Origin: Panonychus citri
Taxonomy: Eukaryota > Arthropoda > Arachnida > Trombidiformes > Tetranychidae
DNA: 64,000 bases
Reading direction: 5' to 3'
Assembly (NCBI RefSeq): GCF_014898815.1
Contig: NW_026515543.1
Location: 4,650,001-4,714,000, forward strand
A program made the position numbers and the translations under genes. Of this stretch, positions 25,335-37,273 are shown one piece after another. The notes beneath the pieces were generated by a model that was given only the letters and a program-made list of their open reading frames with translations, searched no databases and was not told where the DNA came from. Within the stretch, counting starts at the first letter, position 1, and each line of letters begins with the position of its first letter.

Positions 25335-25966
25335 TCAATGATGATGATTTATCCATTTAATTGGGTTGCATGTGTTATCTTTATGTTTTCTAATCTTTTT
25401 TTTTTCGATTGCCGTAGATAATATTAACTAATTTCATCAATACGAATATATCAGCATTCCTTTAATTGTGTCTCTATAAAATCTTGAGTTCTAAATCATC
25501 TTCACACCTCTTCAATCATCCTCATCACCAAGATCTCTGAGATTATATTTTCATCTTCATCTTCATCATTTACTTTTCATTGTTTTAACTCAAGTTTTTT
25601 TTTCCTTTCAAATTAATATCTTTTAAGAGACTTTACCATTTATTATTCTTAACAATTAATTCTATGTAAAATTGATGATTCTGTTTACATCTTCTTCTAA
25701 TCCATGATGCCTCCTAATTCCCAACAAATGGATTTCCAGAAAGAGATCATGAAATTTATATAAATATTATTGAGAAAGTTCAAATAGCCGAAGAAAAAAT
25801 ATTCGAATAAATGAAAAAAATGAACTAATTGTTGTTTACATTTTTCGAAATGAATTGATTAATCTTTTCTCGGTAAATTCATTAGTTTTAATGGTAAGTT
25901 TTTGTTTATCTCTCTTTAAATTTTATGTAAAAAACAAAGTAATTAGCAAAGAAGAAGCGAAAAAAA
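25335..25966. other. Intergenic, convergent 3' ends of NUDT21 copy 1 and Rpt6
   Basis: 3' UTR sequence of the two convergent genes, with ATC-rich and T-rich tracts. No open frame of note. Confidence 0.55.
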
Positions 25967-27519
25967 TTATTTCCATAATTTTTTGATGGACATGTTACGT
26001 TCGGCATCTTTTTGCATAACTTTGGCCACGGCCATTTCGAAATCTTCTTGGGTCACATGGACACGTCTCTCTCGAAGGGCATACATACCCGCCTCGGTAC
26101 AAACACCTTTGACCTCTGCACCAGAAGCACCGGGCATCATCTCAGCGATTTTACGTAAATTAATTCCTCGAGTAAGATTCATTTTCCTCGAGTGAATTTT
26201 AAGAATATCCAAACGAGCTTCTTCATTTGGGGGTGGGAATTCAATTTTACGATCAATTCGACCTGGACGAAGAAGAGCTGGATCGAGAATATCTATTCTG
26301 TTGGTCGCCATGATAACTTTGATATTTTTAGTTGCCTCGAAACCATCAAGTTGATTGAGAAGCTCCAACATGGTACGTTGTACCTCAGAATCACCACCAG
26401 AACTTGATTCTATACGAGATGAACCGATAGAATCAATCTCATCCATGAAGATAATTGAAGGTGCATGTTCTCGAGCCATGACGAACAGTTCACGAACCAT
26501 ACGTGAACCTTCACCGATGAATTTTTGAACTAACTCGGAACCTGAGACTCTAATGAAAGTACAATCGGTATGGTGAGCAACAGCTCGAGCCAACAAAGTT
26601 TTTCCAGTTCCTGGTGGACCATAAAGCAATACACCTGTAGAAATTTTCAAAATTAGTACATTAATAAAATATTAATTGAACTTTCAAAAAGATAATTGAA
26701 AGACTAATTTACCTTTGGGTTGAGCTATACCAAGAGCTTCAAATAGTTCAGGATGTTTAACAGGTAACTCAATGACCTCTTTGATTTCTTGAATTTGTTT
26801 ACCTAAACCACCAACCATTTCATATGTTGAATCGGGAACCTTTTCAACCATCATAAGGCTTACCAAAGGATCTACTTTATTAGGTAATATTTTATGTAAT
26901 GTGTAACTATCATTTCGAAGGGCAACTCGACAGTTTGGTGTTACATCCGCAATATCAATGTTCTTATCGATGTCAACCACAAATTTTCCCTCTGGGTGAA
27001 CTTTAACCAGAACCTTTTTCTTATCAATTGGTTTAACAACTTCACCGACATAAGAACCTTGTTCTTGAAGCAATTGAAGCTCCTCCCGTAACATTCTGAC
27101 TGTCGAAACATAAAAAGGAAAAAAGAATAGAAAATTAAATTTAAATAAAATAACAAAAAATGAAAATCATCATCAGAATATAAATTAAAATCCTGTCACA
27201 ATAGTGACAATCTCTCAACTCATTAATACCCTTTCATCTTAATCTGAACCTTGGCCTTGAGTTACAAGAGAATAAAGTTAACATTTCAGATCAAGTGAAA
27301 AATGATGATTTATAAATTTTATGACAATGAGAGATTGTAGAAATTAAATAAATCCATTAATCAAGACTTACCTTTAGCGTTAAGCTCATTTCTTTGAGCT
27401 TGAAGACGACGCAAGTTTTGTGTCTTTTCAGTAACAACTAATTGTAATTCTTCAATCTTGGTGATGTAATAGGCCTTTAAACCCTCACCTCGACGTTCAT
27501 CTATTTCCATTTCAGGCAT
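25967..27519 (-). CDS. PSMC5: 26S proteasome regulatory ATPase Rpt6 (PSMC5)
   Basis: Three exons, 27519-27372, 27099-26713 and 26634-25967; 400 residues against 406 in human PSMC5. This is one of six AAA+ subunits in the base of the 19S cap, which unfolds ubiquitinated substrates and opens the 20S gate. Visible parts are the N-terminal coiled coil (YYITKIEELQLVVTEKTQNL), the OB fold (GKFVVDIDKNIDIADVTPNC), Walker A GPPGTGKT, Walker B IIFMDEID, the sensor ATNRIDILDPALLRPGR and the C-terminus NMSIKKLWK. All junctions keep phase. It sits between two NUDT21 copies and is divergent from the second, with 511 bp between start codons. Confidence 0.97.
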
Positions 27520-28030
27520 GGTGACAATCAGAATAAATAATCAGCAATAAACAATCAACAAATTAAACCAACACAATCAGAGACCAAGAAAAATACTCAA
27601 GATGATTTGCAGATTAAAAGGGAGCACATATTAATTATCGAATTACGAACAATTGCTTTTCTTTTTAACGCCGATAAAATATTCTCACCTTGAGTAGGTG
27701 AGATTAGCTAATTTTCTAATGTTGGTAAATTCACTATTTTGTTGATTATTTTACAAAATTAATTCTTAGAAAAATTAAAACAATTAAAAATTTTCGGCTT
27801 AACAACAATTTAATTAACAGACGGTCTCTTGTCGGTCACTCCATCTGGTGAATCTTTTTTTCCCTTTTTTTCATTGTTTTGATTTTTAAATTGAACTTAA
27901 AGTTGAATTTTTGATTATAAGGTAATATTTGTAATTAAATTGTTGATTGATTTTATTTATTTCTAATTGTTTGGTTTGTTGGTTTGGTTGGTTTTTTCAT
28001 CCCTTATTTGGATTAGTTGATTTTATTAGT
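27520..28030. promoter_or_regulatory. Shared divergent promoter region, Rpt6 / NUDT21 copy 2
   Basis: 511 bp between divergent ATGs. It contains a CTCF-like word TCCATCTGGTGA at 27840-27851 within the only locally GC-richer patch (about 27818-27852). The rest is AT-rich. Bidirectional use is inferred from spacing. Confidence 0.4.
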
Positions 28031-28914
28031 ATGTCGGTGACTGGTGTTACTATTACTCCACCAGCAACAACTGGATGGCCAAAAGTGAAAACTGAATCAG
28101 GAGAAAGACAATCAACTTATACCGGCAAATATTTAGCTTCAAATAATTTACTCTCGATTACCTGTGATCGAACAATTAATCTGTAAGTAAAGACTAGAAG
28201 AGTGAAAAAGATTAACTAAAACCACCATAATTAAAAAAGCGTTTCAATTGCCTTAATTCTAAAATCTTTTTTTCTTCCTCTTGTGCCAAGTACTCTTTTC
28301 ATCACCATGTTACTTACACTTTTACCATTTTCCATTTCTCTATTAGATATCCATTATCAAATTATACTTTTGGTACTAAAGATGCTCTATTTGAGAAAGA
28401 TCCTTCAGTTCCTGCTCGATTTCAACGAATGAAAGATGAATTTGAAAAGGTCGGAATGAGAAGATCAGTTGAAGGAGTTTTACTTGTCCATGAACATCGA
28501 CTTCCTCATGTTTTACTCCTTCAATTAGGAACAACTTTCTTTAAATTACCTGGAGGTGAATTAAAAGCAGGAGAAGATGAAGTCGAAGGACTAAAAAGAC
28601 TTCTAACCGAAACACTAGGTCGTCAAGATGGAATAGCCAATGAGTGGACAATTGAAGATACAATTGGTAATTGGTGGAGACCCAATTTTGAGCCACCCCA
28701 ATATCCATATGTACCACCACATATAACCAAACCCAAGGAACACAAGAGACTATTTTTGGTCCAATTACCTGAGAAAGCTTTATTTGCCGTACCTAAGAAT
28801 TATAAATTAGTGGCCGCTCCACTTTTCGAGCTGTATGACAATGCTCAAGGCTATGGACCGATCATCTCATCTTTACCTCAAACCTTAAGTCGATTCAATT
28901 TCATTTATCTTTGA
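28031..28914 (+). CDS. NUDT21: NUDT21/CFIm25 cleavage factor subunit, copy 2
   Basis: Two exons, 28031-28182 and 28347-28914, with the same intron position and phase as copy 1; 239 residues. The protein differs from copy 1 at two sites only, both near the end of exon 1 (SITCDRT instead of SVTCNRT); Asp is the more conserved-looking residue. The first 110 bp of exon 1, the last 20 bp of the intron and all of exon 2 apart from two third-position changes are identical to copy 1. The last 45 bp of exon 1, most of the intron, both UTRs and both promoters are different. Because the intron is conserved in place, this is a DNA-level duplicate and not a retrocopy. Both copies look functional. Confidence 0.95.
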
Positions 28915-29289
28915 ACAGCTACAAGAAATTCAATCATCTCATAAAAATCGTATTCATTTCCATGTCCTCAGCATCGACCTTTCTTTTCCTTTAATCAATC
29001 TTAAACTATGTATCGTTCACCTTGATTATCGCTAAATTATAAATCACAAAGTAATCACGACTATAGTTTTGCTCTCCCGACGTTACATGTATTTATTTTA
29101 TTCCTATTTTTGTAAATCATCAAACTGTAAACTCAGTGAAAATCAATCACGACAAAAAATCATCCTTTCGGTAAATTAATTAACAAGATTCTCTCTTTGT
29201 TCACAATCAATCATGTTTATTTCACACTAAAGGGAAACAAATTGCTTAACAATAATTATAATCAACATGACAATTCAAGGTTTTCAGAT
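28915..29289. other. Intergenic, convergent 3' ends of NUDT21 copy 2 and P450
   Basis: 375 bp of AT-rich 3' UTR-like sequence; nothing else seen. Confidence 0.5.
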
Positions 29290-31118
29290 TCAATTTCTGG
29301 GGAAAAGTTTAATTGTAAGTGGTTGAGTTGGTTTAATGGTAACATCCATCTCGAATTTAACTTGATCAACTGATTGGGTTGATATGAAACGATATTTTCT
29401 CATCAAGTGAATGATGAACAATTTCATCTCGATCATCGCGAATCTCTGGCCAATACAAGATCGTTTACCGTTACCGAAAGGGATGTAGGCATATTTGGGT
29501 ATGGACGCGAATCGATCAGGTTCAAATCGATCGGGGTCAAAGGTGTCGGGATTTTCCCAAACTTTTGAATCTCTATGAATATGATAATACGAGAAAACGA
29601 GAGCTGTCCCTTTGGGAATTGTGTATTGGTCAACGGTCACTTCGGTTTCTAATCGACGGGCGAGAAGTGGAATCGGTGGGAAAAGTCTCATCGACTCTTT
29701 AATACACTGATCTAAATAAGTTAATTTACTGATTCCTTCTAAATTGTCACAATAATCAGAGCCGTTCTCATCAAGGTGATTTGCAATCTCTTCATAAAGT
29801 TTATCCTGACAATTGAGATTATTGCCTGAAAGAGATGAAGACGATTAAGTATAAAAATGGAAACAAAATTTAATTGTTAACTCACCCAATAGAAAGAGTG
29901 TCCATCTTAGTCCAGTAGCAATTGTATCATGTCCAGCGATGATTAAATTAAGAATCTCTTCTTTCATTCCTTCCATGTTGATAGATTTAGTTTGATCATT
30001 TGAATTTTCATCATAATGATCAAGTAGCAAATCAATAAAGTCACTTTTTCTTTCCAATAAATCACAATTACCATTATTATCTATTTTCTCATTTCTTTGC
30101 ATTAATCGCTCCTTAATTCTTGATTGCATGAAATTATCAATTCGTTCAACTGCTTGTTTGAAAAACTGTCCAACTTTCGACAGATTAAAAGTCCAATCAA
30201 GGTAAAGAAACGGATTAAGTATTCGAGCGATCACAATTTTCTCACCTTCCTCTAAATCGGCAAGAAGTACCTTCTTAAAATTGGGTAAATCTACAATAGG
30301 AACAGACATTGTATTCTCGAAAATAATGTCCACCGATGTTGTATGAATGTACGAGGCCATGTCGATCTGTGATACCCGTTGACAGTCATGTCTTTGGTCA
30401 TCGAGGTAAAGGATTGATTCATTGCAGGCAAATAAGTCGATAAACTTTTACTATTAAAAAACGGTTCAATCATCCGACGTCGAGCCTTCCACTTAGGTCC
30501 ATGACTGACCACAAGACCGTCTCGAAGTCCAAGAAATTTGTACCCGTAACCTTTGTCATGATTTGGTTTACTTAGAACAGCCTAATGATTTAAATTACAC
30601 AAAGGAAAAGTTTAATTGCTGAGAAAACTCATGTTTACCTAAGCAATATGATTAACTCAATGAAAACTTTTAAAATGTAGAAAGAAAAAGTTAATTGATT
30701 AAACTAATTGTTACCTCAGTTGACCGATAATCAGTACATGTGACAACCGGATACCAACTTAACCAGAACACGAAAACGCCATCATTTGGACGTTGCGACC
30801 TTTGGGACAAGAGAAACTCAGCCGTCGATGCTGAAGGAGAGACACAATTAGTTATCGTTAACTAATTGTTGACAGTTAGAAATAAATTTATCACTCACTT
30901 GATTTATTTTCAGATGGAAATGGAAACGAAGGTAAAAGTTGCTTCAAGTTACCAAGTAAAAAGTGACCTTTGTCCTGAGGGAAGTTTTTAAAATGGCGGA
31001 CGAATCGTAATCCCAAATATAATTGTCTAATTAACCAAAATAAAAGACAAAAAGTTAATCCAGTTACTATCATTTGAACAGATTTAGATTTAGATATTAA
31101 AGTTTGTTGTTGATCCAT
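29290..31118 (-). CDS. Cytochrome P450, CYP4-clan-like, interrupted by one frameshift
   Basis: Four exons, 31118-30899, 30830-30715, 30581-29886 and 29825-29290. The model has about 522 residues once the shift is allowed for. It is a haem monooxygenase anchored in the ER by the N-terminal helix (MIVTGLTFCLLFWLIRQLYL). Motifs in order: the helix C segment (GPKWKARRRMIEPFFNSKSL), the I-helix oxygen-binding AGHDTIAT, K-helix ESMR, PERF-type DPDRFEPDRF, and the haem loop FGNGKRSCIGQRFA with its cysteine ligand. The CYP4-like haem loop and exon style suggest fatty-acid or xenobiotic oxidation; the substrate is unknown. In exon 3, between about 30405 and 30363, the frame changes by one missing base; reading is open on both sides and all catalytic motifs survive. 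This could be an assembly indel or a very young pseudogene. Confidence 0.85.
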
Positions 31119-31951
31119 TGATCAGTTTTGGACACACGAACGATTATCGACTTTGTATCGAACTAAAAATTAAGATGATCAATTGAGGAAAGACAATTTA
31201 GTCGGTAATCAATTAAAAGGGATTCTGATTCTGGTTCTTCAAGAATCTGTCAATTTCTCGGGAAAATCTAAATTTCGATTAATTTGTAATTAATTAGGAT
31301 TACAAAATACTTTAGGTTTGCGTAAATAAAACTCTAATTATAAACATGCCCGAAGGCCAATTAAGTTTAAATTATTTTATTTGCTCATTGTTACCGCTGT
31401 TGATTAAAACGTAAACATGTTATTAACTTTAATTAGTGAGCTTTGGATGAAAATTAAATGAATTTACTATTAAATTGTGAAGGGTAAAGGTTGTAAACAG
31501 TTGAGTGATTTAACGATTTAATAAAGTAATTAGCTGGATTAACGGAGATCATTCTAATTTGTTAATTAGTCTTTTATTCATGTGAGGAAAGTTTCAGAGT
31601 CTCCGCAATTAAGAATCGTAATAATTAACAGTTTAAAGTTAATTTTCTTTCTGTAATTAGTGCTAGAATTAAATCAATAAAATTCTAATTGTCATAAAAT
31701 ATAAAGATTAACCTAAAGGGAAACCCCTAAGTCCATTTAATGGCGATTACAATAATTTACTAAATGAATATTTTTCATTAGAATTGATTTTGTTATTATT
31801 TCTCTAGAATTAAAAATACAATTCAACACATTTTGTTTAATTACTAATGAGTAATTTAATTTCCTTGTTTCATTGGTAGATAGTTTTTTGGACTTGAGAA
31901 TAATGTGAAATCTTTATGCCATCATTTTCGTTTACTTGTTAATCGATTTTT
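31119..31951. other. Intergenic between P450 and OCIA-domain gene
   Basis: AT-rich spacer with the P450 promoter on its left and the 3' UTR of the OCIA-domain gene on its right. No open frame or notable repeat. Confidence 0.5.
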
Positions 31952-33048
31952 TCAAAAAGTTCTATTGTACATCTCGGGTTGCCCATTATTCATTGGTTGC
32001 ATGTAAGGTGCGTTTCCTGGACTAGATGAATATTGAGCTCGATTCCTATTTCTTAATTCTTCATAAGTTAACTTGGATTTTTCAGTTTGATCGACTACTT
32101 TTCGTGTTCTAAAACCTGGATCATTGGCATAAATATCATCAGGAACGAATCCGGTGTCATCTTTATTCTGGATTGACTTTGAATCTAAGGAGAATTCGGT
32201 TAAATCTTTACCATCTAATGACAATTCATCTGTAAATTCACTAGGAGAATTTGATTGTCGCTGCCTATTGAAACGATTGTAAGGTGAATATTGTGTTCCA
32301 GTGGTTGGTTGATTATAACCCTGAGAGAAGTTAAAATCACCAGAATCGCCCGAAAACGTATTACCAGGGTTATTTCCTAAAGAATGAAAATAAAAGTAGA
32401 TTAACAGTTTTATCCAATTTTTGATAATCAGAAACTTACCATATCCCATTTGCATTCTAACTTGTTGGGCAAACGGTGACATTGACGGAGATTCCGCAAT
32501 TCGACGTTTCAATTCATTTCTAGTAGTAAATTGAGCGACATAAGAAGCCGTACAGAGGTAAATACCATAAGTCCATCCACTGGGTTTGAATAATTTCTTC
32601 TGGTGAGCCATATAAATAGCACCACAACCAATTAAAGCAGCAGGTAAAACTATAAGAGAGATGAAAGAAATGAGCAAATTAAAACGAATGATGAAATCGG
32701 AGTGCAAATTGAGAGTTTACATTTGTTAAGCATAACATTTTTCTGAGTCTCCTTAAAGATTTTGATATCTTCCTCAGATAATGAAGGCACCGACGGTGTT
32801 GAATGAGCCGGTGAACCAGCAATTCCTGCAGGTCTATTGTAAAAAGATGGCGGCTGCTGTTGACCATAATATGGATTAGCAGGTTGATTTTGAAAACCAG
32901 GTTGTTGTTGTTGAGGTGGTGGACTCGGTGGTGAATATGATTGACCCACAGCATTAGGGTTATATGGTTGTTGATAATTACCACCATCGTAGCCACTAGA
33001 TTGTGAATCTGAACCAAAATAACCACCACGATTATAATCACCTTGCAT
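31952..33048 (-). CDS. OCIAD1: OCIA-domain protein (OCIAD1/Asrij-like)
   Basis: Three exons, 33048-32721, 32649-32440 and 32376-31952; 320 residues. The N-terminus (about 1-85) is low-complexity and rich in Tyr, Gly, Gln and Pro (YSPPSPPPQQQQPGF). The OCIA domain follows: SLSEEDIKIFKETQKNVMLN, hydrophobic LPAALIGCGAIYMAHQKKL, then SGWTYGIYLCTASYVAQF. The tail is acidic and polar with SKLTYEELRNRNR. OCIAD proteins are endosomal or mitochondrial membrane proteins; the fly homologue Asrij controls blood-cell maintenance through endosomal JAK/STAT signalling, and vertebrate OCIAD1 affects the mitochondrial respiratory chain. The tail YEELRNRNR is a short motif also typical of the family. The extended N-terminus is longer than in flies. 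Family assignment is by pattern only. Confidence 0.82.
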
Positions 33049-34343
33049 CTTGTTGATCAAAAGAAAAGAAAACAATAAACAATTCCAACGATAAATCACC
33101 AAATTACCAAACACAAGAAGAATAATCAGCTGAGCCCAATTCTTATTGTTTTCTTAAAACAAACTTGCAATTAAATAAACGAAAAAACTAATTACTATCA
33201 AATGTCATCTCTTAATTCTCAATTTTTATCAGAATTCAATCAAACTCAATTAAATTTAATTTTCTTCCAGAAAAATTTTTTGTTATTCCAAATGATTCCT
33301 TTTCTCGCCAACAGATGGCCAACAAGTCGATGAACAAAATGTCAACCGCTTATTATGAACTCGATTAAAAAGTTAATTAAAAAGTTAATTAAAAGATTTA
33401 ATAATTAAAGTAATTATTACAATTGAGGGAGCAAAATCTGACTAATACTAGAATCAACTAAATTGTTGACTAAATTTTCCCATTCAATTTATCATAATTT
33501 AATTTGACAATTTCATCAATAGGAAACAATTAAGATCAATAAATATTTGAAATGAAAATTGATTGATTGATATTGAAAAAGTTTCATAATCAATATGCTT
33601 TAATCACAACAAAGGTCAAATCAATCAGTATTAACAAGACAATATAAATCTGATTAGAAATAGAAAACGACTGATTAAATTTAACCCACAATATGATTTA
33701 TCCAATGGTCATTGTTTTAAATACATTGTAATCATTAGATTACAAGAGACAATAGTTAAATTACTCAATCAAAATACTAATTGTTTTCATGTTTGAGTGT
33801 TGAAGTTTTATGTTCAATCAGTTGACGAAAACACAACGATGATCTGACTGATTAGATTAAATTGTTTTCTCAATCGTTGATACAAAATCTAAAACTTTTT
33901 CCAAGTTAGTTAACAAGAAGAAGAACAATCAAAATTCAATAAACTATACTATTAATAAGAATTAATTAACTAGAAGGTTAATCGATTGATATTTTTCTGT
34001 TCGAACGGTAAATTAACTTGATTGTCGGTCTCTCTTCGTGTTATCAATTCGATATCATTCAAATCGACGCCTCCACTTAGCGATTTGTGTAACATCCTTT
34101 AAGAGAAAATTAAATCAATTCGATTACCTTAATTCACTTTCACTTAAGATTAAGTGAATCAGTGAATCCGAAACTGGTTCGATTAAATCTTAACATTCTC
34201 TTTGATTGTCAACGTTTCGTAATTAGATTGATTAATCTCATCATTAACTTTCTCTTTGCTCTTCTATTGCTCTTGGTTTGTTGGTAATCGTTAAATTGTC
34301 AATTAGATGTTTACAATCTGTAAAAGTGTTAACAATTAAAATA
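33049..34343. other. Intergenic, divergent promoters of OCIA-domain and SLC23 genes
   Basis: 1.3 kb between divergent starts. A CTCF-like word (reverse complement of GCCATCTGTTGG) is at 33308-33319, about 260 bp upstream of the OCIA-domain start. The remainder is AT-rich and without open frames. The region 34070-34200 has slightly higher GC and may hold the SLC23 promoter. Confidence 0.45.
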
Positions 34344-36729
34344 ATGTCTTCAAGTAGAAAGTCAAGTTTAACTCTTCCTGGACAATTAACTAATGGACCA
34401 AAATTAATCTACGGTGTCACCGATAAACCAACATTCATGATAACCCTTGCATTAGGATTACAGGTGAGTTAATTATCTACAATTAATATTTACAAGCTAA
34501 TTGTGTGTTCTAAATCATTTCTTTGTTTACATAATTAGTTTTTACTCTTGACCTTGATTCGGTTTGAAGAGTAAAAATTGACTCATTTTTAATTGACTTA
34601 AATTATGAATTTCTAATGAACAATCAATAATATTATCAGAATTTTATTGCTGAATTTGGTAACTTTATGGCCTATGTTTACATGGTGTCCCCTTACCTTT
34701 GTATCAACGACAATGACCCGGCCCGTGGGCATATTTTATCCACGTGCTTCCTAACTGCTGGAATCGCATCTCTACTCATGGCTACTTTTGGTGTCAGGTA
34801 AGTTTAATCCTCTTCTCTTAATCAACTCCTAATCTCCATCATAATGTACATGGTAACTAATTAATTGCATGTAATTAACTTCTTTTAGATTACCTGTTGC
34901 TCAAGGAACAGCTTTTTACTTCTTGTTACCGATCATATCTTACTTTGAATCTACAGAAGATAAATGTTCAATTCTTCAGAGAGAATTCAATGGAACCATA
35001 CCAATGAATACTCCAGGTTATCATGAAGCTTGGACAGAGAGGATGAGAATCCTTCAAGGATCCATTTTAATCACTTCTATCGCAGAAATGATCATCGGAT
35101 TAACTGGTTTCTTTGGATTTCTATTCAAATTCATTACTCCCTTAACCATGAGCCCGATGGTTATTCAACTTGGCATTTCATTATCTCCCATGGCTGCTGA
35201 GAAAGCGAATCAAAACTGGCTCATATCAGGATTGTAAGTGGACAATTAGTTGATTACTATGATAATTATTGGGATTATTTCTTTTCTTCCTCTCAGAACG
35301 ATTCTTCTGATTACTATATTTTCTCAATATATGACCAATATTTTCATTCCAATACCGAAGAGTAAAAGAAACGATCAACGAACTGTTTACAGAAAATTCT
35401 ATGCTTTCAAAATGTTCGGTGTAAGTAAAACAATTACAATTACGATTACGAATATTATATGATTATCTTTTTACCTGTGCTTGAATACTGAGCAATTAGG
35501 ATGATCAATCAAATCCATTTACGATAATACTTGTTATCAATTTTTATTGTTAACGTTTGATCAACGAAAATGTTTCACAATATAAAATTTATCGACCATG
35601 TAAATGATTAACTAATTAGCTTTTTTGTTGATAAAATTTGTCTGAATTTAGGTTAATTGATGGGTCTCATTAACCCATTGAAAGTTAATCAAAGGTTTTG
35701 TTATAATAATACTTAATAATTTTCGTTACCTTTTGATCAATCGTTGGTTTAATTGTTGTTTATCTTTTTCTCTTACGATAGATTTTACTGTCTATCTTAA
35801 TTGCTTGGACAGTTTGTGTAATTGGAACGCGATATAATCTATTGAAAGATAATGATGCAGCTCGAATTGATAATATTGACACTCACATGATTTCTGCTTC
35901 TCCCTGGTTTCGAGTAGCTTATCCCTTCCAATGGGGACTACCGATCATCTCATTCCCTGCGATCTTAATTGTCTTCACTGGACTTGTAACATCGATGTCC
36001 GACAATATGGGCGATTATTATGCTTGTTCCGCAATTTCCAATTGTCCACCACCTCCGGTTGTCGTTGTTAATCGAGCCATTTTTATCGAAGGCATTGGAA
36101 GTGTTTTCTCAGCGATTTTCGGCTCATCGGCTGCTCTAAGTTCCTACAGTTCTAATGTCGGCAGTATCGCCATAACCAAAGTAGCGAGTCGTCGAGTCAC
36201 TCAAATGTTTGGACTTTGTTTAATTCTATTCAGTATGTGTGGTAAACTATCGGCTCTATTTGTCTCTATTCCACCTCCCGTGATGGGCGGTGTTTTCTTC
36301 GTAATGACTTCTATGATTATCGCTGTTGGACTTAATATTCTTAAAGATATCGACTTTGAATCTCCTCGAAATCTTTATATTCTGGGAATTTCGGTTACCC
36401 TTGGGTCAACTATACCAACATTTTTTTCCTCCCCTGGTAATATTGAAAATTCTGTTGAAAGTTTACGTTGGCTTTTAGAAAATGAAACAATTCAAAAATT
36501 GTTAACTAACGGAATGTTAATCACTGGATTAACTGGTCTAATTTTGGATAACACGATTCCCGGAACTTTACTTGAACGAGGTTTACAAACTCATGAAAAT
36601 CTACCATCGGGTTCAGTTGTTTCAATGAGAACATATCAAATATACAAATTACCATGGGATTTGGACAATTGGTTCGCGAAGTACTTATCCTTTTTACCAA
36701 TTTATCTAACAAAAGATGCGATCGTCTAA
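34344..36729 (+). CDS. Nucleobase-ascorbate transporter family (SLC23-like) permease
   Basis: Five exons, 34344-34463, 34640-34797, 34889-35233, 35297-35420 and 35782-36729; 564 residues, phases consistent throughout. It is a polytopic plasma-membrane protein with about 12-14 hydrophobic segments. Visible family parts are the start YGVTDKPTFMITLALGLQ, RLPVAQGTAFYFLLP, MSPMVIQLGISL, FPAILIVFTGLVTSMSDNMG with DYYACS, EGIGSVFSAIFGSSAA and the NAT signature region SSNVGSIAITKVASRRVTQ. In mammals this family carries ascorbate with sodium (SVCT1/2); in other organisms, uric acid, xanthine or uracil. The residues just before the signature (LSSYSSNVG) differ from both the ascorbate (SSSPNIG) and purine (SSVENVG) types, so the substrate cannot be assigned. 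The first upstream in-frame start is not an ATG. Confidence 0.93.
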
Positions 36730-37273
36730 TCAACTTAACCAATTATTATATTAATTTATAATTCTATCAAAATTATCAATCGTTTCTTGAAAGAATACAG
36801 AAAAAGTATTCAAATCTATTTATATAAGTCTTTCGAATAGAAAATTATCTTAGAAATAGTAATTTTAACTCTCTATCTCCATCCCTACATCACAATTCTA
36901 ATTGTTTTCAATTATTTTCTTATTATTAATAATTAAAAAAAAATTCGAATTTTTTTCGAGATTTTAATTCCATGGCCGATAGATGTCACTGTCTATTCGC
37001 AAATTGATTTATCAACGATAAGAAAATGATTAAACTTAATCATCTTTGAAACTGAATTAGTTTTGAGAACAATTTGTTGACCTCTCTCACTTGTCAACAA
37101 TTAACTGTTAATCTGTCACTTTAACGTTAGACTAATTTGTCTAATTAATCTTGGAATTGATTTCGTTTTGTTTTACTTCTGTTTCTTATTTGTGTGATTT
37201 ATTTTTAAGAGTTTATTTTGTTTTTATTTTACCTTCATTTTGGTTTAATTAATTGATACAAAACAATCACCAA
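36730..37273. other. Intergenic, upstream of F-box gene
   Basis: 3' UTR of the transporter, then the F-box promoter. A CTCF-like word (reverse complement of GACATCTATCGG) lies at 36976-36987, about 290 bp upstream of the F-box ATG. Confidence 0.45.

Noticed and set aside
30363..30450. A 79 bp intron to repair the P450
   Set aside because: The donor is poor and the joined phase is wrong; it would also remove conserved coding sequence.
34201..34230. GGTTCGATTAAATC as a tRNA B box
   Set aside because: No matching A box or cloverleaf stems nearby.
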